Shown: piece after piece, positions 1 to 9,300 of the stretch | How the letters are laid out: each line of letters opens with the position of its first letter | Numbering within the stretch: position 1 is the first letter of the stretch | Origin: Sphingomonas pituitosa NBRC 102491 | GTDB lineage: Bacteria; Pseudomonadota; Alphaproteobacteria; Sphingomonadales; Sphingomonadaceae | Direction of reading: 5' to 3' | Assembly: GCF_001598435.1 (NCBI RefSeq) | Contig: NZ_BCYY01000006.1 | Coordinates: forward strand, 124,001-188,000 | Length of the DNA: 64,000 nt | The notes under the pieces: model-generated | Told to the model about the DNA's origin: nothing | Seen by the model: only the letters and a program-made list of their open reading frames with translations | Database searches by the model: none | Translations under genes and position numbers: made by a program

Positions 1-24
1 GCAAGGCGTCGGGCGCAAGCACGT

Positions 25-1056
25 TCACGCGGCGCAGGCCCGGCACCGCACCGGCGCCGGCGCGGTGATCGTCATGGTCATGAGGTCGATCACGCGGCGG
101 CCCGCCATTCCATCCGTCTCGCCGCCTTCGACCAGCCAGACGAGAACGTCCCGTGCCAGCAATCCCGCCACCACGGCGTTGGAGGGGCCGAAGGAATAGG
201 GGGAATGCACCTGGGGTAAGGTGCTCGCCCAGTCCTGCTCTCCGGCGGCGGAAGCATCCGCGCAGCCATGGCAGGGGCAGCCGGATGCCGGGTAGATCGG
301 GCCCCAATAGCCGCGCTCCAGGCCCACCGCGGCGCTCGTCCAGGCCATGCCGGCGGCACCGGCAAACTCCGCGACGATCGCTTCGATGCGCCCGACCGGC
401 GTGTCGGCGGCGCAAACGAGCAGGTCTGCGTTCCAGCCTTCCAGGCAGGCCAGGTCCGCGGGTGCGGTGACCATCCGCGGCGCCCGCTCGATCCGGACCG
501 CCGGATAGGCGGCGGCGATGGCGCCGGCCGCGGCCTCGGTCTTCGCGCGGCCGAAATCGGCGGGGCCAAACAGATATTGGCGGTTCAGGTTGCTCGGCTC
601 GACCCGATCGCCGTCGATCAGGAAGAAATTGCCGACCCCGGCGCCTGCGAGATGGCGCAGTATCTCGGAACCGATGCCGCCGACGCCGAGAATGGCGACG
701 CGCGCACCGGCGAGCCGGGCGCGTGCCGCCGCCACGTCCTGGCCGTGCAGCGCCAGCCAGCCGCAGTTCCGCGAGAGCGTCTCTGCTTCCGCCCCATCAT
801 CCCCGATCATCAGGAACTGACAGTCGCGCAAGTTCCGCACGATGGCCGCGCCAAGACGTTGCGGAACACCGGGCAGCCAGTGCGACAGCAGCGGCGACTC
901 CCCGATGCGCCGAACCAGCGCGGCGCCGAAGGGACCACATTCGACCCGCAGCGCACGTCGTTCGCTCAGAAAGATCACGGCGGGCTCCGCATGAATGACG
1001 GAGATGGCAGCCGACAACGCCAACATTTCCACATCCTGCGGAGCCCTGGTCACCAT
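25..1056 (-). CDS. E1/ThiF/MoeB-like adenylating enzyme with N-terminal extension
   Basis: 343 aa. Residues 118-330 carry the ubiquitin-activating-like (ThiF/MoeB/MccB) nucleotide-binding fold: GVGGIG at 124-129, the acidic DGD at 148-150, SNLNRQ at 155-160, R170 and K172, and D218 in CAADTP, so ATP-dependent adenylation of a C-terminal carboxylate looks intact. CPCHGC (260-265) and CRAC (338-341) supply paired CxxC motifs, as in zinc-binding E1-like proteins. The first ~105 residues are extra to a MoeB-type protein; their strand-then-helix look resembles a PqqD-like RiPP recognition element, as in MccB-type enzymes (inference, unproven). The start lies 6 bp after the stop of the 78-aa gene upstream, so the two are probably co-transcribed and may be coupled. 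An internal ATG at codon 11 is an alternative start. The next leftward gene is outside the window. The substrate is unknown; the 78-aa neighbour is the obvious candidate. Confidence 0.82.
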   Translation of the reverse strand: MVTRAPQDVEMLALSAAISVIHAEPAVIFLSERRALRVECGPFGAALVRRIGESPLLSHWLPGVPQRLGAAIVRNLRDCQFLMIGDDGAEAETLSRNCGWLALHGQDVAAARARLAGARVAILGVGGIGSEILRHLAGAGVGNFFLIDGDRVEPSNLNRQYLFGPADFGRAKTEAAAGAIAAAYPAVRIERAPRMVTAPADLACLEGWNADLLVCAADTPVGRIEAIVAEFAGAAGMAWTSAAVGLERGYWGPIYPASGCPCHGCADASAAGEQDWASTLPQVHSPYSFGPSNAVVAGLLARDVLVWLVEGGETDGMAGRRVIDLMTMTITAPAPVRCRACAA

Positions 1057-1062
1057 GATGTT

Positions 1063-1299
1063 CTAGCTGCGCACGGAAACGATGACGAAGTCCCCGAGAT
1101 CGACGCGCTTGAAGATGATTTCGAGATCCTCATCCTCTTCCTGCTCGTTGACCAGGCCCTGCGCCTTTGAGCGGATGAACTGCGCGGTATCTTGCAGAAG
1201 TTTTGCCAGGTCCTCATCCTCGACACCACTGATCTCAACCCGCAGTGGCGGACGTCCGGATACCATTTCAAATTCGTTGTCATCACTCGAGTCGGTCAT
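1063..1299 (-). CDS. Small acidic protein next to E1-like enzyme
   Basis: 78 aa, strongly acidic (runs such as EQEEDEDLE), no signal peptide or membrane segment. The ATG at 1297-1299 follows a good ribosome-binding site (AAGGGGAA, about 7 bp upstream on the minus strand). It is first in a leftward pair with the E1-like gene. I recognise no family. The pattern of a hydrophobic strand, a helix (EDLAKLLQDTAQFIRSK) and a C-terminal strand pair (LEIIFKRVDLGDFVIVSV) could form a small alpha/beta domain. Possible roles are substrate or carrier of the E1-like enzyme, a RiPP precursor, or a cluster regulator. It ends in VRS rather than the Gly-Gly of ThiS/MoaD carriers, which argues against a simple sulfur carrier. 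Being an ORF with a good RBS and tight spacing makes it likely real. Confidence 0.65.
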   Translation of the reverse strand: MTDSSDDNEFEMVSGRPPLRVEISGVEDEDLAKLLQDTAQFIRSKAQGLVNEQEEDEDLEIIFKRVDLGDFVIVSVRS

Positions 1300-1382
1300 T
1301 TTGCTTCCCCTTGGTACAGAGTAAGAGCGCGCTAGGCCATTAATGACGCAACGACGAGGACAGCCTTCGCCCGCATGATCAT

Positions 1383-1411
1383 TACTATGCGATTCCAGTT
1401 GCGCGGCGCAA
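1383..1411 (-). promoter_or_regulatory. Candidate promoter for the leftward 78-aa/E1 pair
   Basis: On the minus strand TTGCGC (1406-1411) and ATAGTA (1383-1388) are separated by 17 bp, the sigma70-like spacing used by other promoter candidates in this window. It sits in the AT-rich 280-bp region between the divergent halves of the first cluster, about 85 bp before the 78-aa gene. No convincing matching promoter was found for the rightward genes in the same gap. Confidence 0.3.
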
Positions 1412-1579
1412 GCACTTGGATCATAAATAACGTATCGGGGCGGGAATTATATCGACTCGCAGTTTCTACGGTCGATAACGGCCATTGCCGATTTCCGCGC
1501 TTATTATACGAATCAGACACAACCATTTAAGATGCTTTTTTCGGGCACGTAACTTCAGCTTCGGAGGGGAGAGGGGGCT

Positions 1580-2341
1580 TTGTCGCGCGTATACATGTTC
1601 AATATGGTGGGACGGGATCGCTATAGCACGAGCGTTCGCATCATCGTGAACAATGACGGTGCGGCGCCCTACCAGATCCTCAACACCTATCCGTCGATCA
1701 ACTTCGTGCCGTTCTCCACGTCGGGCGCACTCCTCGGGGGCAGCCAGCCGGCGGGAAACGCGTTCATCGACAGCAACCAGATCCTGACGAGCGATTCCTC
1801 GGGCGGCCCGTGCAATCGGTTCGATGCGGTGGCGACGCCGGCGGCCCAGGGGGATCTGCTCGCCTTCGTCAGCCTGACCGATATCGCCCTCTACAGCCAG
1901 GCAGGCATTTTCCTGGCGGCCTATGCGCCGAGCACGGACGCGTGCCGGGAGCCGGACACGCACGACACGCCCGCGGCAACCGCCGGCACGGTCTATGTCT
2001 TCAACATCTTCAGCGAGGAGCTGTGCGTTTCCAGCAATGGCGGCGCCGTCGGGAGCATCCCCGGCTGGAGCGACGGATCGGGCCCCGTGCCGATCTACAC
2101 CCCCAGCGTCCAGCCGGCGCAGCGGGTGCTCAACGCCTCCCAGGGGCCCGGCAACTTCGCCAACGGGAACAACGCCATCGAGCTCGACGGGCCGGAGGGC
2201 CTGGGCCGCTTCACCCTGTGGATCGACGGCGATCGCTTTCCGCTCAACCAGAGCCTGCTGCTTTTCATCGCATTAGACCATTGGCGGCTGACCACCACGT
2301 ACGGCGTCGTGGCGGCCGAAGGTCCGGTGTCGCGAACGTGA
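1580..2341 (+). CDS. FNxFS-signature protein 1 (two-domain, function unknown)
   Basis: 253 aa starting at TTG (1580) behind a strong purine-rich stretch (GGAGGGGAGAGGGGG); ATG at 1595 is an in-frame alternative. Residues 138-245 contain the signature shared with the next two genes: VYVFNIFS (138-145), SIPGW (159-163), a Pro-containing turn then RVLN, GPGNFANGNN (189-198), DGDRFPL (216-222) and a hydrophobic LLLFI strand. The N-terminal half begins RVYMFNMVG and may be a diverged copy of the same domain, making this a tandem-domain protein. No signal peptide or membrane helix; predicted mainly beta by eye. No family recognised. It opens a rightward run of four genes ending in the 3323-aa protein, so a structural or accessory role with that protein is inferred from position only. 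Confidence 0.7.
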   Translation: MSRVYMFNMVGRDRYSTSVRIIVNNDGAAPYQILNTYPSINFVPFSTSGALLGGSQPAGNAFIDSNQILTSDSSGGPCNRFDAVATPAAQGDLLAFVSLTDIALYSQAGIFLAAYAPSTDACREPDTHDTPAATAGTVYVFNIFSEELCVSSNGGAVGSIPGWSDGSGPVPIYTPSVQPAQRVLNASQGPGNFANGNNAIELDGPEGLGRFTLWIDGDRFPLNQSLLLFIALDHWRLTTTYGVVAAEGPVSRT

Positions 2342-2389
2342 AGAAACCGCAGGCCCGTCAGTATTCTTGTTCAAACAGAGGAGCACGTC

Positions 2390-2818
2390 ATGTTCAACGA
2401 CCCCAAGACCGCCGCCGGCAATGTCTATGTGTTCAACGTCTTCAGCCAGGACCTGACCCTGGCGACCAACGGATTGTCCGTCGCGGGCAGCATCATCCCC
2501 GCCTGGACGATGTCCGGAACCGACAAATATCAGCCGAACGTGCAACCCGTACCCCGCAAGCTCAATGCGAGCGATGGTCCGGGCAACTTCTTCAACGGCA
2601 CCAACGCACTTTCGATCAATTGGCTTGACGGCCTCTTCATCGCCTCGGTTCCGATCAATGGCGCGGCATTTCCGATGAATGAGGACATTCTTCTGTTCAT
2701 CGAACGGAACAAGTGGCAGCTCGTCAGCCAATTCGGCGTGTTTATCAGCTCGGGCGACGTCCTTGCGGCGGGTACGCTTCGCGAAGCGCTGGGCTATGAG
2801 CTTGCGGCGAAGGATTGA
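2390..2818 (+). CDS. FNxFS-signature protein 2 (single domain, function unknown)
   Basis: 142 aa, ATG at 2390 with a clear AGAGGAG ribosome-binding site 6 bp upstream. It is a one-domain paralog of the C-terminal half of the preceding protein: VYVFNVFS, IIPAW, VQPVPRKLN, GPGNFFNGTN, INGAAFPMNEDILLFIE and a final W.LVSQFGVFISSG stretch align in order. The absence of a leader suggests a cytoplasmic protein or secretion without a classical signal. The 3' end (TGA at 2816-2818) overlaps the TTG start of the next paralog. No characterised family recognised. Confidence 0.75.
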   Translation: MFNDPKTAAGNVYVFNVFSQDLTLATNGLSVAGSIIPAWTMSGTDKYQPNVQPVPRKLNASDGPGNFFNGTNALSINWLDGLFIASVPINGAAFPMNEDILLFIERNKWQLVSQFGVFISSGDVLAAGTLREALGYELAAKD

Positions 2819-3309
2819 TCACGCTCCGCGGCCGACGCCCGTGGCAAAGCACGGACGTCGGCAGGTCGGCGCTGGGTACCGATGCGAGCAAGGCCGGCCA
2901 GGTCCTCGTCTTCAACTTCTTCTCGGAGCCGTTGGCGTTGAGCGTCAACGGATGCCGCGTGGCGGAGATAGACGCCTGGAATAGCGGACAGGTCGGCACG
3001 CAGTTCCAGCCTGCGGGCACGGCGATCCTTCGGACGATCGATCCAGACCAGCGCGGTTCGTTCTTCAACGGAACCAACCAGATCATCGTCAACTGGATGG
3101 GTGAGCTCTTCACCTTCAACGTCAGGATCGACGGTGCGCAATATCCGCTGGTGGAAGACCTCGCGCTGATGGTCCTGCGGGGAAGCTACGCGCTGGTGGA
3201 TGCCTTTGGCGCGACCATCGCGTCCGGCCTGCTCGAACAGGCGACGGGGGTGGGCGAGGTCGAGTTCTCGGCCCTGCCTCCACCGGGAGATCCAGGAGAA
3301 CAGGGATGA
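2815..3309 (+). CDS. FNxFS-signature protein 3 (function unknown)
   Basis: 164 aa if translation starts at TTG 2815, which overlaps the preceding stop codon; no ATG lies upstream of the conserved domain, so the exact start is uncertain. Residues ~28-140 repeat the cluster signature: VLVFNFFSEPLALSVNG, DAW, RTIDPDQRGSFFNGTN, VRIDGAQYPLVEDLALMVL and a closing ALVDAFGATIASG. The C-terminal ~20 residues are Pro/Gly-rich. Its TGA (3307-3309) overlaps the ATG (3306-3308) of the giant gene as ATGA, so translation of the two is very probably coupled. This ties the three small paralogs physically to the giant protein. Function unknown. Confidence 0.72.
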   Translation: MITLRGRRPWQSTDVGRSALGTDASKAGQVLVFNFFSEPLALSVNGCRVAEIDAWNSGQVGTQFQPAGTAILRTIDPDQRGSFFNGTNQIIVNWMGELFTFNVRIDGAQYPLVEDLALMVLRGSYALVDAFGATIASGLLEQATGVGEVEFSALPPPGDPGEQG

Positions 3310-6300
3310 CGGAGATGGCCGACTCCTCGCTGCTATTCACCCAGCTCGTGCCGGGCACGCCGCTGTACCGGACCGATCCTGCGCCGGCAGCCGATGCGCC
3401 GCAGCTGCTCTATGCGCTGGTCGGAAAACCGGCGGATGCCCCGGACAAGCTCACCGCCGACCAGGCCTGGTCCGATTGGAGCGGCGCGTTCCTGTTTCTC
3501 CCGCCGGCCGCCGTGATCGAGGATCCCGCGGGTCTGGTCGCCGCGCTCGACGCGCTTCTCGACACGCGCATCCCCTACCGGCAATGGCTCCTCTGGCTGG
3601 CAGCGGGCGATGCCGCGGCCGTGGCGGCCGGCGTGCCGATGGTCACGATCAACAAGGCCGCCGGCGCCGGCAACGGCAATGTCGCGGCCCCGACGAGCCT
3701 GCCCTTCGCCAACCTTGCCGTCCAGCTGTCCGCGCAACTCGCCGTGCAGCCGGATCTGGATGGACCGGTGCCCGGCCTCAGGCTTGTTCCCAGCCAGCCG
3801 GCAGGGACGACGATCGTCCTCCAGCAACCGGCCACCGGCGCTTCGGTGCAGATGCCGAACGACGAGGAACTCGCGCTTCCCCTTGCGGGCACGCAACTCG
3901 GCCTGCTGTGCCTGCCCCTGCGCGGGGACGCGGGGTTGTTCTATCAGCTCTTTGCCCCGGGGGATGGCAGCGAGATACCGCCCGCCTCTGCCGAATGCCG
4001 CTTCTTCTACGGCGGCGAGACATCGCCGTGCCAGCTCCGCTTCCCCTTCCTTCTCGGCGCCGTGCCCGACCCGGCGCCACCGCAGGCGTCGCTGTTGCCG
4101 CTGCGCGTGACGATCGATCCGCTGGCACCTGCCGACATCGCGCGGACCCGCTTCGCCTTCGATCTCGCGGGCTACGGCGGCGGCGGTCCGGCGCTGCCGG
4201 TAAGCACGGCATTGCGCACCACCGCCGGGACCCCGCTCAGCTTGACGCCGCAGGCAGGCGCCGGTTTCGGGCTTGGGCTCCGGCCCGACGGCGCGGGCGG
4301 CAAGGCGGCGTACCTCACCCCCGCAGGCGACTACACCCTCGGCCAAGCGACCGCCGCCGGCGACCTCGCGGCCAATCCCCCGCTGGCGAACGGCGCGATC
4401 GAACTGATGTGCGGCGTGTACGGCAGCGAGTTCCTGCTGCTGGCGGACGGCGACGCGATCCGTTTCGTCGGCAGCGACGCGGCCTTCGCGCAGGACTTCA
4501 CGCCGCAACCATCGGCCAGGGCCGCGCAGGACGGCGAACCAGGTCCGCTCGGCGATGCGTATCTCACCGGCTGGGCCGGCGTGGTCCCGGGCGCCAACAC
4601 GGACAAGACCTTCCCGAACGCCATCAAGCAGAGCTACTGCGCCCAGGCCTCCGGCGCGGTCTATTATGCCACCCAGCCGGGCACCGACCTGCCGCTGCCG
4701 ATGGCAGTCGGCGCGCGCATCGCCGACCTCTCCAGCCCCGATGCCGGCCAGCGGCTGCCGATCGCGCCCTATGGCCTCGTCTTCCACAGCGACGATGTGG
4801 TCGTGAACCCGAACGAAGGCACGTCCGCGGCCGACATCGTCGACTTCGATGCCACCATCTTGTCGCGCGCCCGCTTCGCCTCGCTCGCGCCCGATCGGTG
4901 CCTCGGCCCGCTCTTCTTCGACATGGCACAACTCGAGGCGCTGGCAGGCGGCTATGTGCGCACCCCGCAGGGCATGCTCGTCGGCCTCAACGACGGGGAC
5001 CTGGGCGGACCGCAGCCCGCAGGCACGTGGAAAAGCCTGCTGCTCGCGCGCAGCCCCCAGACGCCCCAGCAACTGCTGCAGTTCCGGGCAGCGACGTCGC
5101 CCTCCGGCTGCTCGGCCGGGAGCGATCCCTACCTGGTGGTCAGTCCCTATCTGTCAACGGCGCTGATGGAGCCGGCGGCGGTGCTGTTCGTGGCCCGGCC
5201 CGACCTGCTCGGCACTTTCGACAATCAGATCCAGCTCGGCGAATTCCCGATCCGGATCGCCGTGGCGAACGGCGACGACAGCGACGATCCCCTCAATCCG
5301 CTCGGCACCAATTGCGTCCTGCTCTTCAAGTTCGCGACCGGGCGCTCGGTCGCCGACCTCGCCACCGATCCTTCCGGCTGGGGCAGCGTCGAGTTTCTGA
5401 CCGGCGATGCCGCCGCGGTCACCCGTATCTCGTCGCAGGTCCATGCCTATATCGAGCAGGCGCGAACGGAGAGCGCGGCCGCGCAAAAGGCGGAGGCCTA
5501 CGACTATTTCGCCGACTTCCTGGCGCGTGTCGACGATCCGGCGTGGACGGGCACCCTCGCCCTGAACCCCGAGCTCGACCAAGGATCGCTACCGGCCGAC
5601 ATCCAGATGCTGCTGTGCGGCATGCGCGACGGCGACGGGCTTCGCTGCCATCATTTCGGCATCACGGCCAACACGGCGCCCGCCACCGGCTCCCCCGCCG
5701 ATGCCATCGACAACAGCGCGCTGTTCGGCCTCGTCCACTACAACGCCGAGCTCGACACGGAGGTCGCGACGCCGTTCGACTTTCAGACGCTGCGGCTGAA
5801 TGCGTTGTTCGACAACAGCGTGATCAAGCATTTCGACTCGCGCATCGCCATGTCCCTCGCCACGGTGCTCGGCAATCCCGCGCGGCTGGCGACGGCGGGC
5901 GAAAACGACGTTCCCGAAACCAACACGATCGAGATCGACGGCGTGCTGCAGGTGGCGGACGGAGTCACCCGCGTGGTGTTCGTGACCAAGGAGCCGCGCC
6001 TCTTCGCCATGCCGAAGACGGGCAATGCGTATCGCGTCCTTGCCCGACAATCGGTCACCCAGGCAGGACTGGCGCCGGTCGCCGTCGGCGGCAACGACGC
6101 GGAAGGGACAGACGCCACCGTCACCGTCACCGCGCGATTCACGCTCGACGGCGCATTCGGCTTCAACCCTCGAAAGCTTTCATCGGGCGCCGATGCCGAT
6201 CTCTTTTCCTACGGCATCGACGACGACGCGAGCGGCGGGCTTGGCTATAGCGGCTATGCGCTCACCATGGTCAGCCAGGTCCCGGCAAAGGGCAAGACGC

Positions 6301-9300
6301 CGCCGCCGATCATCACTCCCCCGCCGGGGACGATCATGCAGCTCGATTCGGACATCGGCTCGCCCCGTGCGCAGAGCCTGATGGCAACGCTGCCGCTGAA
6401 GGTGACCGGCTTCGCGACGGCGATGCCCGGCGCGGCGCATGTCACCCAGGTGACCGGGATCGGCCTCGACGCGGTGGTGCCGGTCTATGCCCTTGCGACG
6501 GAACTGGTGATGGGCACGCTCGGCGCACTTTCGGATGCGGGGCCGCTCGAGGGCCAGCTGCTGCTGGGCTGGGTACCCGGCGGCAACGACCAGACCCCGG
6601 ACAAGGTGGGCGCGCTGCTGGCGCCCCCGCCCTCGATGCTCGGCGGCAACTTCAAGCTGCAGGGCGTCATTTCCTCCACCTATGGCCCGGTCGAGATCCT
6701 GCGGCCGACGCTGAACGGCAGCGATGTCTATGTGCTCGTGCTGCACGACGTGCAGTTCATGCTGGGGGTCTTCGGCCTCTACGACCAGTCGATGGGCGAG
6801 CGCTCGCTGACCTTCTTCGGCGAGCCCGGCGCCGCGTCGAGCGGCGTCGCAGCGGACGATGACGACACGGTTTCGCTCTCCTGGTTCCTGGGCAAGCCGG
6901 ATCTGGACGCGCAGGAGGCACGGCGCCCGGCCCGACCGACCGCGCTGACCAGCACCACGCCGCTGCTTGCATTCACCCCGGCCGTCTATGTGCTCGCCGG
7001 CATCAAGGTGACCTACGATCAGGAGGCTTCGTCGATCGTCGACGAGATCGTGGCAAATCTCGCGCAGGTGCCGCTCTCGACCAAGGCTTCGCTCGACGCG
7101 ATCCTATCGGGCAGCACCGCCATCCCGATCAACTATGATCCCGATGCCGGCGTGACGGTGGCGGTCGATCTCGAATTCGGGCCGGTCACGTTCAAGTTCG
7201 TCTTCTGCGACCCCTATGTCTATGGCGGCTACCTGGCGATCGAGAAGTCCGACGACAATGGCGAAAAGGGCGGAGGCGGCAGCACAGGCGTTCCGGCGCG
7301 GAACAGGGCCGCCGAACCGGAGCCCGAGAAAAAGGGCATCCTTTCCAGCCTCAGCGGCTTCGTTCTCGAAATCGCCTACCGCAAGATATCGGATGGCCTG
7401 GGCGCATGGTCCGCCAGCTTCACGATCACCGGCCATATCGGCACCGACGACTATTACCTGCAGCTGCCCACGGTCGGCCTGGTCATCTACACGAACAGCG
7501 ATTTCCGCGTCGACATCGGCTGGCCATTCGTCCCCGAGGGCGGCGGGCCGCAGCCGATCGCGGTACAGTTTCAGGTCGAGGGCATTCCCTTGCGGGCATC
7601 GGCGGGCCTGTATCTCGCCAAGCTGCGATCGGCGGATGCGCCGCAGACGCTGGGCAACGATTTCGCGCTGATCTGGCGGTTCGGGCTCGGCCTCTCGTTC
7701 GGCGTGAACAAGGAGGGTTCCCGCGGGCCGATGAGCTACAACGCGGGGGTTATCGCCTTCCTTACCTTCGAAGGCTTCCTGGCATCGACCAGCGGCCACA
7801 TGACCGAGGACGGCGTCGATTATAAATGGTTCGCCGGGCAGCTGGGCGCCAAGGCCTATTTCGGTGGCGAGATCGACCTCAAGATCATCATGGCCGGCCT
7901 CTCCGCATCCGCGACCCTGGTGCTGCAGGTCGCCTATGAAACCAATCATGCGACATTGATCCGGCTCGCCTTCAGGCTTTCCGTCGCGGTCGAATTCCGC
8001 TTCCTGTTCTTCAAGGTCTCCTTCAGCTTCGATGCCGATATCGACGTGCTGCCGCCGCTCCACATCGGCTCCGGGCCGCCCGCCTCGATCGACGGCCCGG
8101 ATCCCGTCCCCGCACGCCTTCTCGTCGCCCGCGATGCCGCGGTGCCGGCGCCGCGCCCCTTCAAGCATATCGATGTGCAGCTGTTGACGGGGCATGCCGC
8201 AGCCGACGACCGGATCGTCGTGCCGCTGTGGTTCGTCCTCCAGCCGACATTGGTGAACACCGGGAACGGCGCCGCGCCCCAGGCGATCGCGACGTTGATG
8301 ATCAGCATCAAGCCCGCGGGGGCCGAACTCGACGATTTCTCCCGCTTCGCAACCGCGCTCGTCGGCTGGCTCGTCGCCGACTATGGCGGCCAGGGCGCAC
8401 TCGCCGACCAGCTCGCCGCCGTTGCGGCTGCGCTCGCGTCGGGCAGCGTCGACGACGCCGTCGATGCCTTCCTCCAGGACAACTTCACCTTCGTCATCGC
8501 GGCCGCCGGGGCCCTCGGCGCCGAAGCCAATTTCGTCGCCTTCCCGATGCTCAGCCCGCTGGTGCTCCGCTACAACGGCACCGACATTCCCTTCGGCGCG
8601 CCGCCGGTACCCGCCGGCTACCCGGCCGCCCTGCGCGCGTATTTCCAGCAACTGTCGCCGCGGCTGAAGGCGCTGCCGGCCAACCTTGCCGCCGCCGCGG
8701 CGGGGCCGTCGGCGGCCGATCTCATCTGCAGCGACATGATCGTGCTGATCGCAAAGCAGATCGTCGCGCAGCTGCAGGACATCGCGAAGGACAATCCGGC
8801 CGACACGCTGCAACAGGCGCTGCAGGCGCTCGGCCCGAACGGCTTCGCCAATGTCGCGGGACTGGCATCGCGGTTCGCCTATCACGGCGTGCGCCTGCCG
8901 ACCCCCGGCAGCGAGCCGTTCGGATGCACGCTGGAGGGCATGTATGCCCTGACCGGCCAGCAGGTCCCGCTCGTCCAGGTCGCAGGCGTCTGGCAGACCA
9001 GCTTCACGCTCGGCCTCGCCACCGGCGCGAGCGCCACCTGGATCTCCTTCGGGCCCGACCCGCAGGTCCAATCGGTCACCGATGTGCTCGACCCCAATCT
9101 GGTTCTCACCCAGCCGGTCGTGCCCGCCTGGCTCACCACCGGCGGCGGACTGCAGCCGCTGCCGCCCGTCCGGGAGGAAACCAGCCTCTTCTATCTGGGC
9201 CAGCCCCTCGCCTGGACCACGCCGACCGGCGCCGCGTCGATCCTGCCCTTCGGGGACCAGCTCGCGCGGCGGCTGGCCGCGTTCACCGCCGCCGGCGGCA

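Noticed and set aside
3200-6250. 1016-aa frame overlapping the start of the giant gene in another phase
   Set aside because: Arg-rich shadow with no start signal; the 3306 frame has ATG, RBS and overlap with the upstream gene.
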